Assembly (NCBI RefSeq): GCF_009856445.1
Contig: NZ_WMFA01000006.1
Location: forward strand, 62,001 to 126,000
Reading direction: 5' to 3'
DNA from: Halobacillus litoralis
GTDB taxonomy: Bacteria > Bacillota > Bacilli > Bacillales > Halobacillaceae
DNA: 64,000 bases
Notes under the pieces: generated by a model
The model's database searches: none
The model's input: only the letters and a program-made list of their open reading frames with translations
What the model was told of the DNA's origin: nothing
Part shown: positions 1-8,110 of the stretch, one piece after another
Layout of the letters: each line of letters starts with the position of its first letter
Numbering within the stretch: the stretch's first letter is position 1
Translations under genes and position numbers: made by a program

Positions 1-275
1 TCTTGTAAAGCTTCAGATACTCGTTCCATCGCTGATGTGAAAAAACTTTCGTAATCATCTTCCGTCAATTGAGTATATTTAGATGCATCTTCTATTTCTT
101 TAGAAGCTTGAATCAATGCCTTCGAAGGCATGCATCCATAATGAAGACAATCCCCGCCAAGTTCATTTTTCCGTTCAATAAGAGCTACTTTAGCACCAAA
201 ACTTGCCGCACCTGCTGCTACCGTTAACCCACCAGAACCGCCACCTATAACAACGATCTGATAATCAAACGTCAT
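1..275 (-). CDS. FAD/NAD(P)-dependent disulfide oxidoreductase (N-terminal part only)
   Basis: Only the first ~91 residues are inside the window; the gene runs off the left edge. The N-terminus has the dinucleotide-binding motif VVIGGGSGG and then the redox-active disulfide motif GGDCLHYGCMPSKA, which define class I pyridine nucleotide-disulfide oxidoreductases (dihydrolipoamide dehydrogenase, mercuric reductase and relatives). The spacing CLHYGC differs from the CxNxGC of true E3 subunits, so I read it as a family member of unknown substrate rather than the E3 partner of OdhAB. The ATG at 275 overlaps the end of the upstream DUF1499 gene by 11 bp, which suggests translational coupling. Confidence 0.85.
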   Translation of the reverse strand, partial: MTFDYQIVVIGGGSGGLTVAAGAASFGAKVALIERKNELGGDCLHYGCMPSKALIQASKEIEDASKYTQLTEDDYESFFTSAMERVSEALQ

Positions 276-669
276 GGGTTTCTCTCCTCATTGAATCATA
301 ATGTTGGGATATGGCTTCCATTCGTTTTTTATTGACTCCGAAGTCGGAATATCCCACTCTTGAAGCAGACCTGAAATGGACGACCTCATCCTTCTGATCA
401 AAATAAAATTCAACGTCGTCCTTGAATTTGATCCACTTGGATTCAACTACAGCATGGATATAATTTTCGTTCTCTGTCTCAATCGTCGTTCTTTGTCTCT
501 CACTTAAAATCTCTTCTATCAAAGACTTTGTGGTTTCCAAGTCCTTGGTAAATACCAAAGCATCCATTCTCTTTTCTTCCTGATCTGTTTGAGTACTGAC
601 ACAGTTTGGAGACGTCGGGCATTCAGAGAGTCTCCCGTTCTTAACGCCTATATATGGTTTACTCATCAT
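265..669 (-). CDS. DUF1499 family protein
   Basis: A 134-residue cytoplasmic protein with the DUF1499 signature near the N-terminus: LSECPTSPNCVSTQ, a Cys-rich motif. It has no signal peptide or membrane segment. The biochemical role of the family is unknown. A strong ribosome site (AGGAGG) precedes two adjacent ATGs at 669 and 666; the second has the better spacing. It overlaps the following oxidoreductase gene by 11 bp, so the two are probably co-transcribed, and a redox or lipid-related partnership is conceivable but not shown by sequence. Confidence 0.85.
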   Translation of the reverse strand: MMSKPYIGVKNGRLSECPTSPNCVSTQTDQEEKRMDALVFTKDLETTKSLIEEILSERQRTTIETENENYIHAVVESKWIKFKDDVEFYFDQKDEVVHFRSASRVGYSDFGVNKKRMEAISQHYDSMRRETHDV

Positions 670-717
670 TACTCCTCCTTTTCTACACGATACCCTTATC
701 TTCCCTGCTTCTTCAAC

Positions 718-751
718 AAAAAAGCACTCCCAACTGTCTAGGAGTGCTTTC
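718..751 (-). terminator. Terminator of sigI-rsgI, overlapping the rsgI stop codon
   Basis: AAAGCACTCC (721-730) pairs perfectly with GGAGTGCTTT (741-750), and on the minus strand a T-run follows. The rsgI TAG stop (738-740) lies inside the loop, so the last three rsgI codons form one arm of the terminator. Confidence 0.9.
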
Positions 752-1946
752 CGTTCGAAGAATTTCCGTTACCTTGAGGAGGTTTCTCTTTCCCTTTTGA
801 TCCTCCTCTTTCTCGTTCATCCTTCTTATGATTATGTTTTGAACCATTCCCCTTACCCTTCTCTTGGCCTTTTTCTTTCTTGTTTGGCTTAGGAGACGGC
901 TTTTTGGGTTTTTCCTGATGTTTACTGTTCGTTTTTTTATCTTCGTTTTCTTTATGTTTATTCTTGTGGTCTTTCTTTTCTATGTGTTTGTTCTCGTTGT
1001 CTTTCTTTTCTATGTGTTTTTCCTCATGTTCAGACTTTTGCTTTTCTTTTTGCTGACCCGGAGCTTGGGATTTCCCTTTTTGACCCTCTTGTTCAGGTTG
1101 TCGGTTCTTCGCACTCTGGTTTTCAGGTTTTACATTTACAGCCGGAGGAGCCGTGGGTTTCTCTTCGGAATCTAGAACTTCCTTCTGTTTTTCTTCAGAT
1201 GATTCTTCTTTATAAAACGATTGTATAATTTCTCGATCATCATCTTCAACGTGAACAGGGAGTTCTGATTCTCCTGTCTGATCCTTTTCTTCACTCTTTA
1301 TTCTGTCTGCAACCATTTCATTGACAGATGCCTTCTGAGCAATGGCTTCCCTTCGTAGATCCTTCGGGACCAGAAAAGTAGCAACGCTTATATTCGCCGC
1401 TTTATTCATGAGAAATGTTTCAATTTCTTCCGCGTACTTCTGGTTCTCTTGTTCTTTTAAATAACTGATACCAATGAGGACTTGATTCGCATCATTGACA
1501 TACCCTTTCTCTTGACTCAATTCAATCAACTCAAAGGTAACCTCGGATGCATCTTTCTTTTTCCAATCTTCTAAAGAGGAAACAATCTTTTCAGCTTCCT
1601 CATTTTGAGGGATGATATCTATGACTTTCATTTGATCATTCAATTCAAGTTCAACACTGGGATTAATATCGATATTCATATAGGCAAACGCCTGATTGCT
1701 GCCATACCACGAGAATACAGGGAAGACCATTAATAGAAAGATAATGGCTACAACAGCTGCCCGCGTATAATTGTTACGCAACACTTGAGTCCATCGATGC
1801 AGGACTTCACGCTCACTGATTGTCCTGAACTGGATTTCCATCCCAATATCTACATGGTCAACCTTTTCAGCTCTATGAAACTTGCCATCACTAGTCATGA
1901 CAATCATATATTCATTCTGCTGTTCCATGACAATACCTTTTTTCAC
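738..1946 (-). CDS. rsgI: Anti-sigma-I factor RsgI
   Basis: A 402-residue single-pass membrane protein. Residues ~1-55 form the cytoplasmic RsgI_N domain that holds SigI. A transmembrane helix spans ~62-80. The extracellular juxtamembrane region carries the conserved DINPSVEL motif at ~93-100; in characterised RsgI proteins the Asn-Pro bond in this motif is an autocleavage site. Residues ~215-402 are low-complexity, rich in Lys, Glu, Asn and Pro, with repeated HIEKKD units, a likely wall-spanning stalk. There is no carbohydrate-binding domain such as those on clostridial RsgI paralogues. Translation starts at GTG (1946), overlapping the sigI stop as GTGA, so the two are coupled. It should restrain SigI until an envelope or heat signal arrives. 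Confidence 0.93.
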   Translation of the reverse strand: MKKGIVMEQQNEYMIVMTSDGKFHRAEKVDHVDIGMEIQFRTISEREVLHRWTQVLRNNYTRAAVVAIIFLLMVFPVFSWYGSNQAFAYMNIDINPSVELELNDQMKVIDIIPQNEEAEKIVSSLEDWKKKDASEVTFELIELSQEKGYVNDANQVLIGISYLKEQENQKYAEEIETFLMNKAANISVATFLVPKDLRREAIAQKASVNEMVADRIKSEEKDQTGESELPVHVEDDDREIIQSFYKEESSEEKQKEVLDSEEKPTAPPAVNVKPENQSAKNRQPEQEGQKGKSQAPGQQKEKQKSEHEEKHIEKKDNENKHIEKKDHKNKHKENEDKKTNSKHQEKPKKPSPKPNKKEKGQEKGKGNGSKHNHKKDERERGGSKGKEKPPQGNGNSSNGKHS

Positions 1947-2680
1947 ATACCCACCCCTTTCAGATAATCCTTAAGATATACGTAATCCCCGTTCAGGATG
2001 AGAACTAAGGCGATAATGAATTTACGGTTCCGTTCTAATGTTTTCTTACTAACATCAACACGATCGACCAAGTCCTTGATCGGTAAACGTCCTTTATCAA
2101 TGACTTGCGAACATAAAAACTCATCTTCATAAACGAGCCTGGCCACCTGAACCGCGGATTCCCTAGCATCTCTATGTTTTGGAGAAGCCTCAATCAGCTC
2201 TTCAAATGAAAGCTTATACTTTTGCAACTGAGCCTGAAATTCCAAAATTTCCTCTTTACGATGCCAAGCTTCCGTTTCCAATTGAAACTTCTCCTTGGCT
2301 GCTGAAATTTCGACAGGGTTTTCCATTTGTTCTTCATCATGGAAATCCTCATCAAGAGAAGTGACTTGCACACGTTTTTGTTCATTCCGAATGTAATCAA
2401 TCACTTTCCGCTTAATGACAAGTCTTGCAAAAGAAAGAAATGAACTGCCCTTATCACAGGAATAAGATTGGATGGCTTCATTGAATGCAAGCAAACCGAT
2501 ACTAAACTCATCATCTTTTTTAGGGTCTATATATCTTTTACAAACTTCAGAAACACTTTTGGCGATGAAAGGTTGATACTGTTTCAGCATTTCATTACGT
2601 GCATCATCATCTCCCTGTTTGGCTGAAGCTACTTGTTCATCCAGGGAGGGATCTGCTTTTTGAAAAAGACGTTTGATCAA
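1943..2680 (-). CDS. sigI: RNA polymerase sigma factor SigI
   Basis: A 245-residue sigma-70 family protein of the SigI group. The region 2-like segment includes SIGLLAFNEAIQSYS and FLSFARLVIKRKVIDYIRNE (core binding and -10 recognition), and the C-terminal SigI-type region ends in a helix-turn-helix-like segment around VDVSKKTLERNRKFI. In Bacillus subtilis SigI responds to heat and envelope stress. Start is TTG at 2680 with an excellent ribosome site GGAGGTGAT eight bases upstream. It is followed by rsgI with a 4-base overlap. Confidence 0.94.
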   Translation of the reverse strand: MIKRLFQKADPSLDEQVASAKQGDDDARNEMLKQYQPFIAKSVSEVCKRYIDPKKDDEFSIGLLAFNEAIQSYSCDKGSSFLSFARLVIKRKVIDYIRNEQKRVQVTSLDEDFHDEEQMENPVEISAAKEKFQLETEAWHRKEEILEFQAQLQKYKLSFEELIEASPKHRDARESAVQVARLVYEDEFLCSQVIDKGRLPIKDLVDRVDVSKKTLERNRKFIIALVLILNGDYVYLKDYLKGVGM

Positions 2681-2708
2681 CCTTTATCACCTCCAGCCTA
2701 TTAATGTT

Positions 2709-2737
2709 TTCGATTATGGCTTATATTTTTTGGGTGT
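2709..2737 (-). promoter_or_regulatory. Candidate SigI-type autoregulatory promoter
   Basis: On the minus strand ACACCC (2737-2732) is followed after 19 bases by CGAA (2712-2709), 29 bases before the sigI start. Known SigI promoters carry a C-rich -35 (ACCCCC-like) and a CGAA -10. The -35 has one mismatch and the spacer is uncertain, so this is a weak but sensible call for sigI autoregulation. Confidence 0.35.
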
Positions 2738-3036
2738 CTTTTTTAAGATTATTTCAATTGTGTTACAAAATCGTATCAACCAAAATTTCTGAAGTTTGCA
2801 GTTATTGGGTCAGGGAAAAAGGTATTGTCCTCGACCATGACCATTTTACTGAACAACGCCTGAACGGTCTACTTCATAGGGGTTACATTTTATTAAATAA
2901 CCATTTCAAAAAATAAGACCTAAGACTCTTCCAAGGTATACAAGGAATTATAGTAGTCGAAAATAAGGAATTTATAGGCATATATACCCACCAGAGCAAT
3001 GAATGACATACCGTATGATCCATTGCAAGAAAATCA

Positions 3037-3067
3037 AAAGAGGAAACCCTAGGGGAGGTTTCCTCTT
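3037..3067 (-). terminator. Terminator after the trypsin-like protease gene
   Basis: AAGAGGAAACC pairs with GGTTTCCTCTT around an 8-base loop. The protease stop TAG (3049-3051) sits inside the loop. The stem is A/T-flanked on both sides. Confidence 0.8.
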
Positions 3068-3882
3068 TCGGTCTGTTCGTAGTAATAATCTATAGGTACC
3101 GCCAGGCCGACCCGTCCCTCATCATCATCATGTAATGTTGCAAAAACTACACCAATCACTTCTCCTTGATCATTGATGACCGGGCTTCCTGAGTTCCCTC
3201 GATATATCGGCGCATCAAGCATTAGAACTTGTTGGTCCCAATCAGACAACTGTTTATATCCAATCACATTCCCCTCATTGGCAATCCCCGTAAACTTGAG
3301 AGGATTCCCGATGAAGTACACATGTTCACGGTCATCGAAAACCGCTTCATCAGCAAGTTCCAAATGAGGAAGGTTTTCTCCTTCGACATCAAGAACAGCA
3401 AGGTCGACTTCTGGAAAAGAGGCAATGACTTCAGCGTCGAAAAGCCCGTCATCTGGAAAGCCAACAGAAATTCTTTTTTCATCTTCAACCACATGATGGT
3501 TCGTAAGGATATAACCGTCTTCGGTAAAAGCAAACCCGGTGCCTTTACTTTGTCCTGCCTCAACCACAACAACGGATTCCTTATAAGTCTGCACCTTTTC
3601 ATCTGTCGAAAGTTTTGCAGAAGTCATAAGAAAGTCAATCGCCGGTATAGAGAATGTATTCGGAAGGACAGCGACGATATTCAGGACCATCATGAAAGCG
3701 ATCAACCAAAATATCCACTTAGGGAAAGGACGCTTTTCCTTCCGCTGTTCTTTCTCTATCCTTTCCCGTTCATATGCTTTTCTCTTTTCTTCCTGAACGA
3801 GTTCATATAGTTCTTCATCATCTATTTCTTCATACAGGTCTTCATCGATGATGTCTTTTTTTTCGTATTCTTGCTCATGCAT
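3049..3882 (-). CDS. Membrane-anchored trypsin-like serine protease (HtrA/S1C type without PDZ)
   Basis: 277 residues. An acidic cytoplasmic N-terminus (~1-50) precedes one transmembrane helix (~56-75), and the protease domain lies outside. The catalytic triad is visible in order: His130 in TNHHVV, Asp160 in VDLAVL and Ser231 in GNSGSP. No PDZ domain follows, unlike HtrA, so substrate recognition must differ. An upstream in-frame ATG at 3897 lies over the ribosome site (ATGGAGG); I place the start at 3882, where GGAGG has normal spacing. The gene begins 34 bases after bmrD with no terminator between, so it probably shares the bmrCD transcript. Envelope quality control is the likely role (inference). 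Confidence 0.88.
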   Translation of the reverse strand: MHEQEYEKKDIIDEDLYEEIDDEELYELVQEEKRKAYERERIEKEQRKEKRPFPKWIFWLIAFMMVLNIVAVLPNTFSIPAIDFLMTSAKLSTDEKVQTYKESVVVVEAGQSKGTGFAFTEDGYILTNHHVVEDEKRISVGFPDDGLFDAEVIASFPEVDLAVLDVEGENLPHLELADEAVFDDREHVYFIGNPLKFTGIANEGNVIGYKQLSDWDQQVLMLDAPIYRGNSGSPVINDQGEVIGVVFATLHDDDEGRVGLAVPIDYYYEQTERGNLP

Positions 3883-3916
3883 GAAACCTGCCTCCATGTC
3901 AGCAGTTTTGAGACCT

Positions 3917-5944
3917 CTATACCGCTTCTATACCTGCAGCACCTTGCTGCATTTGGTACATGCGATAATACTCACCTTTGTTATGAATCAGTTGCTTGTG
4001 GGTCCCTTGCTCCATTATTGTACCATGATTCAGGACAAAAATTTGGTCGGCTTGCTGGACAGTAGACAATCGATGAGCAATCACCAAAGTGGTTCTCCCT
4101 TTCTTTAAGACTTCCAATGCTTTTTGTATCCGTTGTTCTGTTTCCGTATCGATGTTGGCTGTTGCTTCATCCAAAATCAAAATGGCAGGATCAAAAGCCA
4201 ACGCCCGGGCAAAGGAAATCAACTGCCTTTCACCCATCGACAAGGTATCCCCTTTTTCGTTAACGGGTTCATCATATTTTCCGGGTAATTTCCCTACAAA
4301 GTGATCAGCACCGACAGCTTCTAACGCTTTGACGGCCATTTCCCGGGAAATACGCTCATCATTCATGGTCACATTCGACAGAATCGTCCCACTAAAAATG
4401 AAAGGGTCTTGAAGGACAGTGCCCATGTGGCTGCGAACTTGTTGTCTAGACCACTCGCTCGTCGACTTTCCATTAATACGAATTGCTCCCCGCTGCGGAT
4501 CATAGAAACGGAATAACAGATTCATGATAGAGCTTTTACCTGAACCGGTATGACCGACGAAGGCCGCTGTCTCTCCAGGTTTTACTTTGAATGAAAGATC
4601 TTTTAGCACATCGTTGCCTTTTTCATAGGCGAACGTCACATGATCAAAGTGAATCTCCCCATTGTATCGTCCAATTGGGTTATTCTTGACAGGCTCCCCA
4701 TGTTCATTAAGAATTTCAAAGACACGCCCTGCAGCTACTCGTGCTTCCTCGAGCTGAGGCAACTGATTGACGAGATCGGTCACGGGCTGAAAGAGTCTGT
4801 TCAAGTAATCAACGAATGCATAAAGTACTCCTGCCGTAACCATTCCTTCAGGACCGATGGAACCTGCTCCGAAGTACCAGATAAAAGCTACGAAAGCGAG
4901 ATTTCTCAATACATTCACGAGATTAAATGATGTTAAAGCATTAAGCCTGATCAATTTCCTCTGGTAGGTGAAGTGACGCTCATTCAAGCTTTCAAACCCA
5001 GCTGATGTCTGTTTTTCCTGCCGGAAGGATTGAATGATTGACATGCCCTGGATGGCTTCATTAATATTGCCATTCATGTCACTGACGGTGGAGCGGATGA
5101 CTTGGTTATACCTTCCTGCATACCCTTTGAACAGCTTCATCCAAATTAGTAAAATCGGGATTAATAATAAACTCAACAAAGCGAGTTTCCAATCCAAGAG
5201 CAGCAACGCAATATAAATACCGCTCATATAAAAAAAACTCGTCACAAATGTCGCCAGCACTTTTACATACAATTCACGGATCGACTCTGTATCATTCGTT
5301 ATACGAGCGACTACTTTCCCTGCCGGCTGATCAACAAAGAATTGAACCGGCAGTGTCTGAATGTGTGAAAAAAGGTCATCTCTCATTTTCCTAATAATTC
5401 TATTGGAAGACTTTTGTAACAAAAAAATATGGGAAAACTGAAAAACAGATGCTATGAGCAATAACCCTACATATAAACCGAGTAGCCAATAAATGGACTT
5501 CATTTCAGGTAGAAAAAAGCTGTACAATTCCTGAACCTCTAATTCTTCAGCACCTACAGCATACATATTGTTTGACGTTTTAATAGTCAGAACCCCATCC
5601 TGCCACTGACGACTACCACTCACCGGCACTTGTTCTTCTGTGAAGTAATAGTTTCGATCCACTTGTAAAATGGTCCGAGTTTGAACGATCTCATCCGACT
5701 CATCTTTTCGATCCGAGCGTTTATATATATTTCCTCTGTACGTTACGGTATGATCATCTTGTGTTTCAACCTGATACCATTGATTTTCAATTCCAATGAT
5801 ATGCTGATCAATCAGCCTTTTGGCAATGAAAGGACCGGTGAGTTCTAAAGCAACGGCGATAATTAAACAAACCAAACCAATGAATATACGTTTACGGAAT
5901 AGCCACGCATACTGAAACAGCTGTTTTTCCGTCGACTTTTTCAT
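3917..5944 (-). CDS. bmrD: Heterodimeric multidrug ABC exporter, BmrD subunit
   Basis: 675 residues, fused permease and ATPase, close to the 673 of B. subtilis BmrD/YheH. Between the first two membrane helices (residues ~40-145) there is the extra extracytoplasmic domain typical of BmrD. The ATPase domain has Walker A GHTGSGKSS (~466), signature LSMGE and Walker B ILILDEA with the catalytic Glu at ~593. The signature departs from LSGGQ, consistent with its contribution to the degenerate nucleotide site. The ATG overlaps the bmrC stop by four bases. With BmrC it exports diverse drugs across the membrane. Confidence 0.93.
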   Translation of the reverse strand: MKKSTEKQLFQYAWLFRKRIFIGLVCLIIAVALELTGPFIAKRLIDQHIIGIENQWYQVETQDDHTVTYRGNIYKRSDRKDESDEIVQTRTILQVDRNYYFTEEQVPVSGSRQWQDGVLTIKTSNNMYAVGAEELEVQELYSFFLPEMKSIYWLLGLYVGLLLIASVFQFSHIFLLQKSSNRIIRKMRDDLFSHIQTLPVQFFVDQPAGKVVARITNDTESIRELYVKVLATFVTSFFYMSGIYIALLLLDWKLALLSLLLIPILLIWMKLFKGYAGRYNQVIRSTVSDMNGNINEAIQGMSIIQSFRQEKQTSAGFESLNERHFTYQRKLIRLNALTSFNLVNVLRNLAFVAFIWYFGAGSIGPEGMVTAGVLYAFVDYLNRLFQPVTDLVNQLPQLEEARVAAGRVFEILNEHGEPVKNNPIGRYNGEIHFDHVTFAYEKGNDVLKDLSFKVKPGETAAFVGHTGSGKSSIMNLLFRFYDPQRGAIRINGKSTSEWSRQQVRSHMGTVLQDPFIFSGTILSNVTMNDERISREMAVKALEAVGADHFVGKLPGKYDEPVNEKGDTLSMGERQLISFARALAFDPAILILDEATANIDTETEQRIQKALEVLKKGRTTLVIAHRLSTVQQADQIFVLNHGTIMEQGTHKQLIHNKGEYYRMYQMQQGAAGIEAV

Positions 5945-7689
5945 CGTCCCACCTCCCGGCTCTCCAACTGTTGATGTTCATACTGCTGTTGATACCATCC
6001 ACCATTTACAACAAGTTCTTCGTGCGTCCCCTGTTCGATAACTGCCCCATCCTCAAGGACCAGAATCTGATCTGCATGGGTTACGGCTGACAGTCGGTGA
6101 GCGGCGATGAACGTCGTCTTCCCTCTTCGTTCTCTCCTTAGGTGTTGAAGAATCTCTGCTTCAGTTTTCCCGTCAACGGCTGACATGGCATCATCCAACA
6201 AAAGAATTTCCGGGTCCATGATGAACGCCCGGGCGATGGAGACCCTTTGTTTTTGTCCACCCGATAGCGTAACTCCACTTTCCCCGACTTTTGTGTCCAA
6301 CCCTTTAGGCAGAAGTTGAATATCATTTTCAAAATGAGCAAGTTCCAACACGCGGTTAATTTCAGAATCGGAGGCCCCTGGTTTACCAAATTGGATATTT
6401 TCTCGGATTGTCTTTGAGAACAGAACCTGATCTTGGGGGACATAACCGATCCAGGATCTTGTCTGATCCAGACTAAGGTCTTCTATAGAAACACCGTTCA
6501 CCTCAAGACGCCCCGAAGCCCCAGGATATTCACGAAGAAGCTGACGGAACAACGTCGTCTTCCCTGCTCCTGTTTTCCCTACAACTCCAACGGTCTCCCC
6601 TCGATTCACCGTTAAATGAATGTCATCAAGACTTTTCTTCTCAGACCCTGGATAAAGAAAAGACAATCCTTTAAACTCCACCTGCTTTGGATCTTCAAGG
6701 AAGGCAGGTGACTGAGGGTCTTTTACATCTGGCTCATAGTCAAGCGTCGTTTGTACACGATCCAAAGACGCATTTCCACGCTGCAAAACGTTAATCAGTT
6801 CTCCCACAGCGAACATAGGCCAAATCAACATTCCTAGATAAACATTGAACGAAACCATTTCCCCTAAGGTGATATGTTTTTGGAAGACAAGGTTCGCTCC
6901 GTACCCCAATCCGATCGTATAAGAAAGGCCCACCAATATTTTTATGGTCGGTTCAAATAGCGCATCAATCTTGGCTACCTCTATGTTTTTGTCGTAAACC
7001 TCCGTGGTCATATGGTTAAATGAGCGTTCATCATTTTTTTCTTGCACAAAAGCTCGAATGACTCGAACTCCCCGAATAGATTCAAGAACTTGGTTATTCA
7101 TTTCTCCGAAAGATTCCTGTGCTTCTGTAAAACGCTTATGAATCACTTTGCCGTACCGTTTCATCACAAGAGCCATAATCGGCAAAGGAATCAACGCCGC
7201 AAAGGTCAACGGCCAACTTATCGTAAACCCCATAACAGCAATGATCATCATCATAAACACGGTCGAATCGACCAGTGTCAGTATACCGAAACCTGCCGTC
7301 ATCGTCAGAGCTTTCAAATCATTCGTTGCCCTCGCCATCAGATCCCCCGTACGGTTCTTTCCAAAGAAAGTGGGAGTCATCCGCAGAAAATGATTCATTA
7401 ACCGGGATCTCATCGTTCTTTCCATCATCATTGCACCACTGAATAGCGTGTAATCCCATAAGTAGGAAATGGTATAACTCAAGATGATGATGCCCCCGTA
7501 AAGGAGCAGCAATTCCAATAGACGTTCTCTTGTAAACGAATGGAATTGTATTTCGTCTATCGCCATCCCCACAAGTTTTGGAGGGATCAGATCAATCATA
7601 CTTACAACAATTAATGCTATAATCGCCAATGTGTACCGCTTCCAATAAATTTTAAAAAACCAGCTCAGCTTGAATAATACACTAAACAT
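5941..7689 (-). CDS. bmrC: Heterodimeric multidrug ABC exporter, BmrC subunit
   Basis: 582 residues (585 in B. subtilis BmrC/YheI): six membrane helices and a C-terminal ATPase. Walker A is GKTGAGKTT (~367-375), the signature is canonical LSGGQ, and Walker B is LLLDDA, in which the usual catalytic Glu is Asp500. This Asp marks the non-catalytic site of heterodimeric exporters and matches BmrC. Ribosome site GAGGGTGG precedes the ATG at 7689. The gene lies behind a complex leader (7719-8076) expected to control read-through. Confidence 0.94.
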   Translation of the reverse strand: MFSVLFKLSWFFKIYWKRYTLAIIALIVVSMIDLIPPKLVGMAIDEIQFHSFTRERLLELLLLYGGIIILSYTISYLWDYTLFSGAMMMERTMRSRLMNHFLRMTPTFFGKNRTGDLMARATNDLKALTMTAGFGILTLVDSTVFMMMIIAVMGFTISWPLTFAALIPLPIMALVMKRYGKVIHKRFTEAQESFGEMNNQVLESIRGVRVIRAFVQEKNDERSFNHMTTEVYDKNIEVAKIDALFEPTIKILVGLSYTIGLGYGANLVFQKHITLGEMVSFNVYLGMLIWPMFAVGELINVLQRGNASLDRVQTTLDYEPDVKDPQSPAFLEDPKQVEFKGLSFLYPGSEKKSLDDIHLTVNRGETVGVVGKTGAGKTTLFRQLLREYPGASGRLEVNGVSIEDLSLDQTRSWIGYVPQDQVLFSKTIRENIQFGKPGASDSEINRVLELAHFENDIQLLPKGLDTKVGESGVTLSGGQKQRVSIARAFIMDPEILLLDDAMSAVDGKTEAEILQHLRRERRGKTTFIAAHRLSAVTHADQILVLEDGAVIEQGTHEELVVNGGWYQQQYEHQQLESREVGR

Positions 7690-7718
7690 CGTTTACCACC
7701 CTCTCTACTAAACAGTCA

Positions 7719-7775
7719 CTAGCCGCTCTCTTTCCAATCTTCGTTCCATTCTTTCTTTTCCATGTAGTGAACCAT
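7719..7775 (-). CDS. Small upstream ORF (18 aa) before bmrC
   Basis: An 18-codon ORF beginning MVHYMEKKEWNEDWKESG with a near-perfect ribosome site (AGAGGAGGAA) seven bases upstream. It ends 29 bases before the bmrC start and lies after the three leader hairpins. It may couple translation into bmrC or be a second control peptide. I do not recognise a family; B. subtilis has a small bmrB ORF in the equivalent position, but I cannot show homology. Confidence 0.5.
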   Translation of the reverse strand: MVHYMEKKEWNEDWKESG

Positions 7776-7812
7776 CTTGATTCCTCCTCTGATCATCTCA
7801 TTCAATTTATAT

Positions 7813-7836
7813 AAAAATCGGTCGTGTAACCGACTT
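7813..7836 (-). terminator. Leader hairpin 3 of bmrCD (terminator-like)
   Basis: On the minus strand AAGTCGGT (7836-7829) pairs with ACCGATTT (7822-7815), one G-U, followed by T residues. It is the third of three tandem terminator-like hairpins in the bmrCD leader. Confidence 0.6.
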
Positions 7837-7850
7837 CTATTCTCAGACAC

Positions 7851-7880
7851 AAAAAAGCATACGTCCTTTGACGTATGCTT
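7851..7880 (-). terminator. Leader hairpin 2 of bmrCD (strong terminator)
   Basis: A perfect 11-bp stem, AAGCATACGTC with GACGTATGCTT, with a 4-base loop and a T6 run on the minus strand. It lies between the leader peptide and bmrC, so transcription must pass it to reach the exporter genes. Confidence 0.85.
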
Positions 7881-7888
7881 TCACACAT

Positions 7889-7916
7889 AAAAAAAGGCAC
7901 GTATCTACGTGACCTT
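7889..7916 (-). terminator. Leader hairpin 1 of bmrCD (attenuator with alternative pairing)
   Basis: On the minus strand AAGG-T-CACGT pairs with ACGTG-CCTT around a 4-base loop, followed by T7. Its 5' arm contains GTCACG, which is complementary to CGTGAC inside the leader-peptide ORF, so an antiterminator can form instead. Confidence 0.75.
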
Positions 7917-7941
7917 GTTTCTTCTATACGAGTCCAAGTTG

Positions 7942-8016
7942 TCAGATAAACAAACGGCTTTCAGTCACGATCGATATGAAGTTGTCTTTATATTGAAGAC
8001 GTTGCTTTTCCATCAT
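7942..8016 (-). CDS. bmrCD leader peptide (24 aa)
   Basis: A 24-codon ORF starting MMEKQRLQYKDN with a strong ribosome site AAAAGGAGGT. It ends 26 bases before the first of three tandem terminator-like hairpins. Codons 15-18 (7964-7971) contain ATCGTGAC, which can pair with GTCACGAT at its own start region (8015-8022) or with GTCACG of hairpin 1. This is the layout of a translation-sensing attenuator: a ribosome stalled by an antibiotic would change which pairing forms. B. subtilis bmrCD is known to be controlled by ribosome-mediated attenuation through a leader ORF; whether this peptide is homologous is not clear. Confidence 0.7.
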   Translation of the reverse strand: MMEKQRLQYKDNFISIVTESRLFI

Positions 8017-8047
8017 CGTGACCTCCTTTTTGTATCAATGATTATAT

Positions 8048-8076
8048 ATTATATATTTTTCTGAATTTTAAATCAA
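8048..8076 (-). promoter_or_regulatory. Sigma-A promoter of the bmrCD leader transcript
   Basis: On the minus strand TTGATT (8076-8071), a 17-base spacer and TATAAT (8053-8048). Transcription would begin near 8041, about 25 bases before the leader-peptide ATG. Confidence 0.8.
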
Positions 8077-8110
8077 CCATTATTTTCAAACAGTCGTTAT
8101 TAAACAATAT

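Noticed and set aside
1-275. The flavin reductase as the E3 subunit of OdhAB
   Set aside because: The active-site spacing GGDCLHYGCMPSKA is unlike true dihydrolipoamide dehydrogenases (GGTCLNxGC), and it is 40 kb from odhAB.
864-1175. A 103-aa hydrophobic ORF opposite rsgI
   Set aside because: It is the complement of the Lys/Glu-rich tail of RsgI (AAG/GAA become CTT/TTC); no ribosome site.
2704-2916. 70-aa ORF upstream of sigI
   Set aside because: No ribosome site and no family. It opposes the sigI promoter region. The rest of 2740-3036 holds no gene I can support.
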